A stretch of 6,141 bases of DNA from Caldora sp. SIO3E6 (GTDB lineage: Bacteria; Cyanobacteriota; Cyanobacteriia; Cyanobacteriales; Coleofasciculaceae): positions 1 through 6,141 of the forward strand of contig JAAHHL010000454.1 in assembly GCA_010672185.1 (NCBI GenBank), read 5' to 3'. Positions 1 through 4,896 of this stretch are shown one piece after another. The notes under the pieces are model-generated. The model searched no databases, was not told the origin of the DNA, and was given only the letters and a program-made list of their open reading frames with translations. Within the stretch, counting starts at the first letter, position 1; each line of letters starts with the position of its first letter. The position numbers and the translations under genes are program-made.

Positions 1-2
1 TT

Positions 3-404
3 TCAAACTCAATCGGGTTAGGACTGGTACGCTTGGTAGTAGAGCCAGAAACCAATGTCCCACAACGAATAAAACAACTCGAAAGATGTGCGCGAGCTCT
101 ACCAGTGGCACAGCAAAGGAATGCGATAGAATTAATAGAACAAGCTTTGGTGTATAAATTTCCGAAACGTCCTTGGAGGGAGTTGGAAGTAATGTTTGGA
201 CTTACAGAATGGAAACAAACCAGATTTTATCAGGAAGTCAAGGCTGAAGGTCGCCAAGAAGGTCGCCAAGAGGAACAGCTAGAAATCGCACTCAAGCTTT
301 TAGAGCTCGGTTCATCCATTGAGCTAGTAGCTAAGGGAACAGGCTTATCCGTTGAACAAGTCCAACAACTTCAACAACAATCAGATCAATCTTCCCAAAA
401 CTGA
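3..404 (+). CDS. DUF2887 / Rpn-family (PD-(D/E)XK nuclease-like) protein, C-terminal part, 5' truncated by window edge
   Basis: The frame is open from the first complete codon at position 3, reading SNSIGLGLVRLVVEPETNVP and onward. The TTG at 33 is therefore internal and the true start lies outside the window. The stop is TGA at 402-404. The visible part matches, from memory, the C-terminal half of the cyanobacterial DUF2887 proteins, related to Rpn recombination-promoting nuclease/putative transposase proteins: a 'VVEPE' segment, an 'ALVYKFP' segment, then 'TRFYQE' and the charged EGRQEGRQEE linker. The linker is encoded by a perfect 12-bp tandem duplication at 246-269. The tail (LLELGSSIELVAKGTGLSVEQVQQL) resembles a small helix-turn-helix. 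The nuclease core would lie upstream, so catalytic residues cannot be checked. The gene converges on the minus-strand CheW gene. Family assignment is good; cellular role is uncertain, since such proteins are abundant, multicopy and often mobile. Confidence 0.8.
   Translation, partial: SNSIGLGLVRLVVEPETNVPQRIKQLERCARALPVAQQRNAIELIEQALVYKFPKRPWRELEVMFGLTEWKQTRFYQEVKAEGRQEGRQEEQLEIALKLLELGSSIELVAKGTGLSVEQVQQLQQQSDQSSQN
246..269 (+). repeat. 12-bp perfect tandem duplication inside the DUF2887-like gene
   Basis: GAAGGTCGCCAA occurs twice head to tail, in frame, encoding EGRQ-EGRQ. Such EGRQEG repeats are a habitual feature of the linker in this protein family, so copy number probably varies between paralogues. 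Confidence 0.85.
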
Positions 405-440
405 ACGGGGTGGAACTGGCATTTTGCTAGTAGAATAAGT

Positions 441-516
441 AAGTTGGAGGTCGCAATAGCGTAACCCAACTTCGGAGAACATTGTGTTGGGTTTCACTCC
501 GTTACACCCAACCTAC
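441..516. repeat. dispersed-type palindromic repeat with alternating AACCCAAC / GTTGGGTT arms
   Basis: AACCCAAC at 463-470 is complementary to GTTGGGTT at 486-493. The latter can instead pair (7 bp) with ACCCAAC at 506-512, so two mutually exclusive hairpins are possible. Sequences of this 'TTGGGTTTC...ACCCAACCTAC' type are, from memory, scattered in many copies through filamentous cyanobacterial genomes. It lies between two convergent genes and could form structure at the 3' end of either transcript. No protein is evident here. Confidence 0.6.
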
Positions 517-539
517 ATTTTTAGATGTGTCGCGCCAGT

Positions 540-556
540 GGGAGCATCTTGCTCCC
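540..556. repeat. perfect short hairpin (7-bp stem, 3-nt loop)
   Basis: GGGAGCA-TCT-TGCTCCC is a perfect inverted repeat. It is followed 24 bases later by A6T9 (575-589). The T-run is too far away for a classical intrinsic terminator of the plus-strand gene, but hairpin plus T-tract in a convergent intergenic region may still end transcription. The core resembles a dispersed cyanobacterial repeat. Confidence 0.5.
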
Positions 557-608
557 TAGAACTACACCCCAGTGAAAAAATTTTTTTTTATTGGAACTGC
601 CTTGGAGC

Positions 609-629
609 CTCCTACCTCCTACCACCTAC
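609..629. repeat. heptamer array, 3 units (CTCCTAC x2, CACCTAC), at the 3' end of the CheW-like gene
   Basis: Three contiguous 7-bp units run from 609 to 629. The TAG stop codon of the minus-strand CheW-like gene (626-628) is part of the third unit. The array is related in sequence to the longer CTACCAC array at 3947-3993. Confidence 0.65.
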
Positions 630-1090
630 TCAAAATTTTCTAAAATTGCCTCGACATCCACAATTAACAGAATTTCCTCTTGGTAATTGCGAACCATTCC
701 CTTAATGTATTGGGCTGGGGTAGAAGTAATCATTTTAGTAGGAGGAAGCTGAATCTCCTCAGTCTTACACTTAATCAGCTGACCAACTTGGTGTACTAGT
801 AAGCCCAAGGTTTTGCCTGGGCTGGTCACTCTCAAGACATTACGTTTGGACTGATGATAATCTGGGGTTAATAAGGGTTCAAAACCTAGTAAGTAGGCAA
901 GATCAACTAACCATAAAACCTCACCTTGCCAGGGAAAAACACCAACAACAGCTGCTGGCATATCGGGAATTGGGACAATAGTAGTGGGGTCTAAACTGAT
1001 AATTGTAGCTAACTGCTGACTAGGTAGCATTGCCCAAATCTCAGGATTGAGAGAAAAACTCAGAAAATGGTTAATTGTTAAATTGTTCAT
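626..1090 (-). CDS. CheW-like chemotaxis adaptor (PilI/PixI/HmpC type)
   Basis: A 154-residue single-domain protein of normal length for CheW. Family features are the N-terminal strand, 'IPDMPAAVVGVFPWQGEVLWLVDLA' at about 41-65 (the IP-x-MP...G...G-E-V...VDL signature), 'TLGLLVHQVGQLI' at about 94-106, and 'YIKGMV...LLIVDVEAIL' at about 128-150. CheW proteins sit at the membrane and link a methyl-accepting receptor to CheA; in cyanobacteria this set controls type IV pilus motility and phototaxis. The ATG at 1088-1090 fits the domain start; no clear ribosome binding site precedes it. It lies 115 bp downstream of the CheY-like gene, a gap filled almost entirely by a heptamer array. The receptor gene that normally follows is missing. 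Pil, Pix and Hmp paralogues cannot be told apart here, so no symbol is given. Confidence 0.88.
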   Translation of the reverse strand: MNNLTINHFLSFSLNPEIWAMLPSQQLATIISLDPTTIVPIPDMPAAVVGVFPWQGEVLWLVDLAYLLGFEPLLTPDYHQSKRNVLRVTSPGKTLGLLVHQVGQLIKCKTEEIQLPPTKMITSTPAQYIKGMVRNYQEEILLIVDVEAILENFE

Positions 1091-1116
1091 TGTCTATTAG
1101 CCTAGTAAAAAATTGC

Positions 1117-1207
1117 AATTCCCAATTCCCAATTCCCAATTCCCCATTCTCAATTCCCAATTCCCCATTCCCCATTCTCAATTCCCAATTCCCCATTCCC
1201 CATTCTT
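1117..1207. repeat. heptamer array, 13 units (AATTCCC / CATTCCC / CATTCTC), with 28-bp higher-order period
   Basis: Thirteen contiguous heptamers run from AATTCCC at 1117 to CATTCTT at 1201-1207. The last two blocks of four (1152-1179 and 1180-1207) both follow the order AATTCCC-AATTCCC-CATTCCC-CATTCTY, and 1131-1151 is the same block lacking one unit. Duplication therefore happened in 28-bp steps as well as 7-bp steps. The array fills the gap between the CheY-like and CheW-like genes and touches the CheY-like stop codon (1206-1208). It is typical of STRR heptamers known from cyanobacteria. Confidence 0.9.
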
Positions 1208-1568
1208 AATTGACAAACTGTTGAACCGTTTTCACGATTTCTTCAGTGTCAATAGGTTTAGTAATATAGGCAGCTGCTCCTTGGCGCATACCCCAGTTTT
1301 TATCAATTCTCTCTGATTTGCTAGAGCAAATAATAATGGGAATGTGAGCTGTTTTTTGTTGATTTTTCAGTTCTCGACAAAGACCAAAGCCACTTTGACC
1401 GGGCAAGACAACATCTAGCAAAACTGCATCAATGGGTTTTTGCTCAAGGATTGCCTTTGCTGCCTCAGCTGTCGTGACACTGATGACATTGAAGCCTGAT
1501 TGGTGTAAACAGTCCGTTAATATTTTGGCTTCAGTGGCGCTGTCTTCCACAACCAATAATGTCGCCAT
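1206..1568 (-). CDS. CheY-like single-domain response regulator (PilH/PixH/HmpB type)
   Basis: A 120-residue stand-alone receiver domain. The acidic pair is E8-D9, the phospho-acceptor is D52 ('AVLLDVVLP'), the switch Ser is in 'CSSK' (82-83), and the conserved Lys is K104 in 'YITKPI'. The 'NWGMRQGAAAYITKPI' stretch is typical of PilH-type proteins. It is expected to be phosphorylated by a CheA-type kinase and to act in the cytoplasm on pilus motor polarity or motility. The ATG at 1566-1568 is well supported by AGAGGTG four bases upstream. The gene follows the PatA-like regulator by 93 bp and precedes the CheW-like gene, the usual cyanobacterial order. There is no output domain. Confidence 0.92.
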   Translation of the reverse strand: MATLLVVEDSATEAKILTDCLHQSGFNVISVTTAEAAKAILEQKPIDAVLLDVVLPGQSGFGLCRELKNQQKTAHIPIIICSSKSERIDKNWGMRQGAAAYITKPIDTEEIVKTVQQFVN

Positions 1569-1572
1569 GTAT

Positions 1573-1579
1573 CACCTCT
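1573..1579 (-). promoter_or_regulatory. ribosome binding site of the CheY-like gene
   Basis: AGAGGTG on the minus strand, four bases before the ATG. It is the only strong Shine-Dalgarno sequence I see in front of the five minus-strand genes, and it fixes this start. Confidence 0.75.
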
Positions 1580-1661
1580 TATCAAGTTTGGATGCTAAGA
1601 AAGGATTAAGGATGCAAGGATTGAACCCAATTAATTGCCCTTCCCTAATCCCTGCTGTCGC

Positions 1662-2891
1662 TTAAGACGCAAAACTAGGCAATTCCCCAGATACCACATC
1701 CTTTGCCACAGGTTCCTCCTGAAAATCACATAAATGTTTCTTAATCAGTTGGAGAGTTTTTTGTTGCTCCGGAGGTTTGCCTAAAAAACCAGAAGCACCA
1801 ACTAGCTTGGCACGAGTACGGTCGATGATGGTATCCCGACCAGTCAAGATAATAATTGGTGTTTTCTGAAACAAGGGAGTATTGCGCAAAAACTTACAGA
1901 CAGTATAGCCATTAGCATTTGGCATGATTAGGTCTAGGAAAATTAAATCTGGCTTGTGTTGAGCAAGTTGGGCAATCCCTCGCATCGAATCTTGAATACT
2001 TAGGATTTGATAGCCTGCTGGTATCAAAAACCTTTTTAAAGTTTGAGCTACTACGGGACTGTCGTCAATACAAGCAATCAAAGGCTGTTTCTGAGATGCC
2101 TTGGGGTTGATTACTCCACCACTAGGGTTGGTAGTCGATTGTTTGCTAATAGGTACTGGTAAATCAGGAATTTCTTGGAATCGCAGCAGTCCTTTATTAA
2201 CTAAGGGCAACAAAGTACGAGTCACAGCTATAACGGATTTTTTGAGTTGCCAAGCAATATCCCACAGAGGTGACTTCCCATTGAGATACTTTCCCCAACC
2301 GGAAAGGGATTGAGAATCTACCTGTCTGGTTAATACTGGTGCCAGGTTCGGATTCAAGTTGCCTAAACCCGCTGTTTGCCATTGTTGATGCATCTGCACT
2401 GCTTTAGTTAGCACTGGCTCTACTTCCAAGTAAGATAGGGCTAAGCTTAGTGAGAGGTCTAAATCAGTCTCTTCGCTAGGCTCCCAGGCTCTTTGTAAGC
2501 CCTTGTAGTTACCTAAACCCAGCAAAACTTCTAGAGCCACACTACGAATTATGGCCTTAGCTTGGGGAACTTTTAATTGATTTTCACAAATTCCTTGATG
2601 GAGCAGCTGATACTCCCAAGGTTTATCGCACCACAATGGGGCTGGTTCAATAGTCCAGTTAGGGCAATGTTGCTTTAAAGCTCTGTGCCATCGCCTGACT
2701 GAATGCAACCCACTTGTAGCATAGAGCAACCTACCATAGAAAAGGTGAAGTATAACTTCTCCTGCTTGGTTTCTGACAATGAGTTTGCCTGTTGCCCTCT
2801 GTTTACTCAAGACCCCTAATTCTTCAGCTAGTTTCAGGATATCCAATTCTTTTGCCAGTTTCATTAAACTTATTGAGGTATTTTTCATCAC
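1662..2891 (-). CDS. PatA-like response regulator, DUF4388 + receiver (PilG/PixG/HmpA type)
   Basis: A 409-residue protein. The N-terminal DUF4388/PATAN region (about 15-100) contains the typical 'TGKLIVRNQAGEVILHLFYGRLLYATS' stretch at 34-60. A helical middle segment (about 105-240) is followed by a proline-rich linker, then a C-terminal receiver domain at about 270-388 with acidic pair D276-D277, phospho-acceptor D320 ('DLIFLDLIMP'), T350 and K372. This architecture is characteristic of cyanobacterial PatA-family regulators, the first gene of pilGHIJ/pixGHIJ-type clusters; they act downstream of CheA in type IV pilus-dependent motility. The start is ambiguous: GTG at 2889-2891 and ATG at 2886-2888 are adjacent and neither has a clear ribosome binding site. 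It heads the cluster, so the promoter should lie in the 2892-3100 region. Pil, Pix, Hmp or PatA identity cannot be fixed from sequence alone. Confidence 0.92.
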   Translation of the reverse strand: MMKNTSISLMKLAKELDILKLAEELGVLSKQRATGKLIVRNQAGEVILHLFYGRLLYATSGLHSVRRWHRALKQHCPNWTIEPAPLWCDKPWEYQLLHQGICENQLKVPQAKAIIRSVALEVLLGLGNYKGLQRAWEPSEETDLDLSLSLALSYLEVEPVLTKAVQMHQQWQTAGLGNLNPNLAPVLTRQVDSQSLSGWGKYLNGKSPLWDIAWQLKKSVIAVTRTLLPLVNKGLLRFQEIPDLPVPISKQSTTNPSGGVINPKASQKQPLIACIDDSPVVAQTLKRFLIPAGYQILSIQDSMRGIAQLAQHKPDLIFLDLIMPNANGYTVCKFLRNTPLFQKTPIIILTGRDTIIDRTRAKLVGASGFLGKPPEQQKTLQLIKKHLCDFQEEPVAKDVVSGELPSFAS

Positions 2892-2949
2892 AACTATGTT
2901 ATGTGGTCAAAAATTAAAATGATTTTTGTGTTAAGTTATGTAAAGTCAA

Positions 2950-2977
2950 TTGAAACAAATGATTTAACCCCTAAATA
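2950..2977 (+). promoter_or_regulatory. weak candidate sigma70-type promoter, divergent from the PatA-like gene
   Basis: TTGAAA (2950-2955, five of six match TTGACA), a 16-base spacer, then TAAATA (2972-2977, only three of six match TATAAT). It would fire rightward into the structured segment at 3000-3129. The -10 is poor, so this is only a candidate. Confidence 0.2.
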
Positions 2978-2999
2978 GGCATTGGCGTTTTTTTGGTAG

Positions 3000-3062
3000 A
3001 GAATAGCTTGCCAGAGGTGGATTCAGGTAATCCTTCTGGCAAATTCATCGAAAAGCGATTCT
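3000..3062. repeat. large bulged stem-loop upstream of the PatA-like gene
   Basis: The outer arms AGAATAGCTT (3000-3009) and AAGCGATTCT (3053-3062) pair with one mismatch. Inside, GCCAGA (3010-3015) pairs with TCTGGC (3035-3040) and GGATT (3019-3023) with AATCC (3029-3033), leaving a five-base loop and a bulge at 3041-3052. The nested order of three complementary pairs is unlikely to be chance alone. It could be a regulatory RNA element or the remains of a small mobile element. Confidence 0.45.
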
Positions 3063-3105
3063 ATTGATACAAAAGTTTTTAATTTCTTAATTATATCACA
3101 TTCAC

Positions 3106-3129
3106 CTTGTAAAGATTTGCAAGTTTTTC
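3106..3129 (+). terminator. possible weak intrinsic terminator
   Basis: CTTGTAA-AGAT-TTGCAAG can form a 7-bp stem (one T-G wobble) directly followed by TTTTT at 3124-3128. The stem is AT-rich, so termination would be weak. No plus-strand gene precedes it, which is why a short non-coding transcript is considered. Confidence 0.3.
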
Positions 3130-3176
3130 AAATTTATGCATGGACAAAAAAACTAGTTTAATTAGGGCAGTTCTGA

Positions 3177-3192
3177 TGAAAAAATTTTTTCA
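3177..3192. other. perfect 16-bp AT palindrome TGAAAAAATTTTTTCA
   Basis: A6T6 flanked symmetrically by TG and CA. The first 14 bases also occur at 573-586. A6T6 tracts bend DNA and can bind nucleoid proteins; no specific function is implied. Confidence 0.4.
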
Positions 3193-3230
3193 CCACCAGG
3201 TTATAAAAGTAGAAGCACCCGGTGTTGCCA

Positions 3231-3378
3231 ACTAGCAAGCCAGAAATCTTTGACTACCTCAAGGGAAACAAGGGGATTTTAGCTGGCAGGCTATTTCTGC
3301 GAACTTAAACTAGTAGGGATAGGTGGAAAAACAACATAGCAATTATTGCGCCCTTACCTTGGTTGGGTGGCGCTTGCT
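3231..3378. other. two interrupted stem structures, possible structured RNA
   Basis: First structure: ACTAG (3231-3235) with CTAGT (3310-3314), AA (3237-3238) with TT (3305-3306), GC (3239-3240) with GC (3299-3300), and AGAAAT (3242-3247) with ATTTCT (3293-3298), all in nested order, enclosing about 45 bases. Second: AGCAA (3338-3342) with TTGCT (3374-3378), then GCGCC (3348-3352) with GGCGC (3369-3373), with a five-base bulge. I recognise no known RNA family. Bulges are frequent, so chance pairing remains possible. Confidence 0.25.
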
Positions 3379-3553
3379 TGGTGAAAAGTAGAAAGATTAT
3401 ATCAATAATTTAACTATTTCTGCTGGGACAAGGAAAAATTATTTAACAAGCTACCCTCAAGCGGCAGTTGTCAATTGGGTCAATTATTTTTTGGAGGCTT
3501 AAGGGGGCTCCATGTATGTTATACTGGTACTAGAAACGGTACAACATTGAGGT

Positions 3554-3816
3554 GCTCTGATGGACTTGCTTACTGTTCGGGAAGCTTGAGATAACTTATA
3601 TCGACTTTAGGAGTGGGAATCTTGATCGCTACCAATGCCAGAATGGCGAAAGCCGTCAAAGGTAGCGTTGCTCGATTGCAGGAATGGGTCAAAGGACAGC
3701 CAAGGGTGCATGTAGATGAATCTCCTTGGCCAGTACAAGGTCTCAAGGAATGGCTATGGGTGACAACGGGTCAAAATTTCTGTGTGTTCCACCCGCTTGT
3801 CCCAACCCGAAAGTAA
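3554..3816 (+). pseudogene. IS66-family transposase remnant
   Basis: The frame from 3595 to 3816, with a possible GTG start at 3613, reads 'LIATNARMAKAVKGSVARLQEWVKGQPRVHVDESPWPVQGLKEWLWVTTG', recognisable as the central part of a cyanobacterial IS66-type transposase. The HVDES at codon 35 of the GTG-initiated frame (codon 3715-3717) holds the first Asp of the DDE triad. The N-terminal domains and the second and third catalytic residues are missing, and similarity stops near 'FCVFH' (about 3792). Upstream, 'ALMDLLTV' (3554-3577) may be an earlier piece in another frame, with TGA at 3587-3589 and TAA at 3592-3594 breaking continuity; the exact left limit is uncertain. About 67 codons survive from a protein that normally has several hundred. 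It is not expected to be active, and no terminal inverted repeats were found. Confidence 0.65.
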
Positions 3817-3852
3817 AAAACCTACCCTTGTCAGCTTTCTCTCCAAAATTAA

Positions 3853-3889
3853 TGAACCACAAAGACACAAAGGACACGAAGGAAGAAAA
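3853..3889. repeat. short purine-rich periodic repeat (CACAAAGA / CACAAAGG / ACACGAAGG)
   Basis: The stretch is built from near-identical 8-9 base units; read forward it would encode the low-complexity peptide NHKDTKDTKE. This motif recurs as apparent spurious protein ends in many bacterial genomes (from memory), which argues for a dispersed repeat and not a coding sequence. Confidence 0.5.
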
Positions 3890-3897
3890 GGTTTTAA

Positions 3898-3917
3898 ATT
3901 CCACTTAGGCATGGAAT
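3898..3917. repeat. small inverted repeat (6-bp stem)
   Basis: ATTCCA (3898-3903) and TGGAAT (3912-3917) with an eight-base loop, just downstream of the GT2 gene on the minus strand. There is no T-run on that side, so it is not a convincing terminator. Confidence 0.3.
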
Positions 3918-3946
3918 CACCTAACAGGAAATATTCTTAGCAAGCC

Positions 3947-3993
3947 CTACCTACCACCTACCACCTACCCACCTACAACCTACCACCTAACAC
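3947..3993. repeat. heptamer array, about 6 units of CTACCAC, overlapping the 3' end of the GT2 gene
   Basis: After a partial CTAC (3947-3950) come CTACCAC, CTACCAC, CTACCCA, one extra C, CTACAAC, CTACCAC and CTAACAC. The minus-strand GT2 gene's TAG stop (3973-3975) and its last six codons (VLGGRL) lie inside the array. Confidence 0.85.
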
Positions 3994-4881
3994 CAACCAT
4001 TGAGCTGCTTTAACCAATTCCTGACCTAATTCTCTGCGTTTCCATCTTAAAAAAGTGCGTAACTGTAGATAGCAAGATATTTTTTCGTAACAACTCAGTT
4101 TAGTGCGTCGGATAGCCACTAAATGTTCCCAGAGTAATCGCGACATTGGTAACTGAAGCTTATCTCTATTTTTCGGATCATACCAGACAGCCAGTTCCTC
4201 ATCTGTGGGATTGGCCCGTCTTGACATTTTGGGATGATCTCTGCGGAAAAACAGATATTCAGGGATTTCGTAAAACTCCCCCAACATAGCTAGTTCTGCA
4301 AACAAAATTATATCTGAACCTTCGTATTTACCCATCAACCTAGTCATCCCTAAGGCAGAACTCCGAATCACTCCAAATTGGGGATTGCACTTGTATTTAT
4401 ACAAAAAACGCTGATGATATTGCTGATAACGTTTCTGAGGTTTAGGAGAACCAAGGTGTAAGTCTTCAGGGTATTTTTGGAGTAAATTTCCCTGTTCATC
4501 AATAAAAGTACTGTTAGCATAACACAAAACCACTGAAGGCTTAGCTTCGAGTATCTGAATGCAACGCTCTACATATTCAGGAGCACATAAATCATCATGA
4601 CAAGCCCACTTAAAGTATTTACCTACAGACAAATCAAAGCAGCGATTATAATTCCAAGCAGCACCGTGATTTTGCTCACTGCGATGGTAACGAATACGTT
4701 GGTCTTGAGCTGCGTAGGTGCGACAAATTTCTTCAGTTCTATCAGTAGAGCCATTATCTGAAATAATTAGCTCAAAATCTTCTAAAGTTTGAGCCAATAA
4801 AGAATTTAGTGACTCTTCAAGGAATTGTTCACCATTGTACACAGGCACACCAATACTAAGGCGAATTATTTCTGGTGTCAT
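3973..4881 (-). CDS. glycosyltransferase family 2 (GT-A fold)
   Basis: A 302-residue cytoplasmic or membrane-peripheral glycosyltransferase with no obvious transmembrane helix. GT2 landmarks: 'SIGVPVYNGE' at 9-18, nucleotide-binding 'ISDNGSTDRT' at 40-49, 'NHGAAWNYNRC' at 71-81, and the metal-binding 'HDD' (95-97), corresponding to DXD. 'YEGSDIILFAEL' (186-197) is a candidate acceptor/catalytic-base region and 'FRRDHPKMS' (212-220) is typical of this GT2 subgroup. It transfers a sugar from a nucleotide donor, probably to a growing polysaccharide or lipid-linked glycan; donor and acceptor cannot be read from the sequence. ATG at 4879-4881 places the first beta strand directly after the start; no strong ribosome binding site is visible. 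It starts 15 bp after the hpsE stop, so co-transcription and a shared pathway are likely. Its last six residues are encoded by a heptamer repeat and may not be conserved. Confidence 0.9.
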   Translation of the reverse strand: MTPEIIRLSIGVPVYNGEQFLEESLNSLLAQTLEDFELIISDNGSTDRTEEICRTYAAQDQRIRYHRSEQNHGAAWNYNRCFDLSVGKYFKWACHDDLCAPEYVERCIQILEAKPSVVLCYANSTFIDEQGNLLQKYPEDLHLGSPKPQKRYQQYHQRFLYKYKCNPQFGVIRSSALGMTRLMGKYEGSDIILFAELAMLGEFYEIPEYLFFRRDHPKMSRRANPTDEELAVWYDPKNRDKLQLPMSRLLWEHLVAIRRTKLSCYEKISCYLQLRTFLRWKRRELGQELVKAAQWLVLGGRL

Positions 4882-4896
4882 AGATGTGATTAGTTT

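Larger units (their letters stand above)
2892..3553. other. gene-free intergenic region with several inverted repeats
   Basis: No convincing protein is seen on either strand. The left end must contain the promoter of the PatA-like gene. A TTGACT (minus strand, 2949-2944) is a possible -35, but no good -10 follows it. The region holds a bulged stem-loop (3000-3062), a terminator-like hairpin (3106-3129), a perfect AT palindrome (3177-3192), two bulged stems (3231-3314 and 3338-3378) and a direct repeat GTCAATT near 3468-3483. The right end (about 3512-3612) reads in one frame as short peptides broken by several stops, and may be further transposon debris. Confidence 0.55.

Noticed and set aside
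484..705. Plus-strand open frame of 73 codons
   Set aside because: Runs through the palindromic repeats and into the antisense of the CheW-like gene; no domain, no ribosome binding site.
1113..1316. Plus-strand open frame encoding QFPIPNSQFPI-type repeats
   Set aside because: Simple translation of the AATTCCC heptamer array, which is stop-free in every frame, followed by antisense of the CheY-like gene.
1432..1665. Plus-strand open frame of 77 codons
   Set aside because: Antisense of the CheY-like gene and its leader; no protein-like features.
2101..2382. Overlapping short frames on both strands (2101-2313 plus, 2197-2382 minus)
   Set aside because: Both lie inside the PatA-like gene in other frames and show no conserved motif.
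3181..3330. Riboswitch or known housekeeping RNA (cobalamin, glutamine, 6S) in the gene-free region
   Set aside because: I compared by memory with conserved cores of these families and found no match; only generic pairing remains.
3497..3525. Promoter with TATACT (3520-3525)
   Set aside because: Good -10-like hexamer, but no -35 at a suitable distance and only the transposase relic downstream.
3726..3908. Plus-strand frame ending in the HKDTKDTKE peptide
   Set aside because: Out of frame with the IS66 relic and continues into a periodic repeat; such tails are usually spurious.
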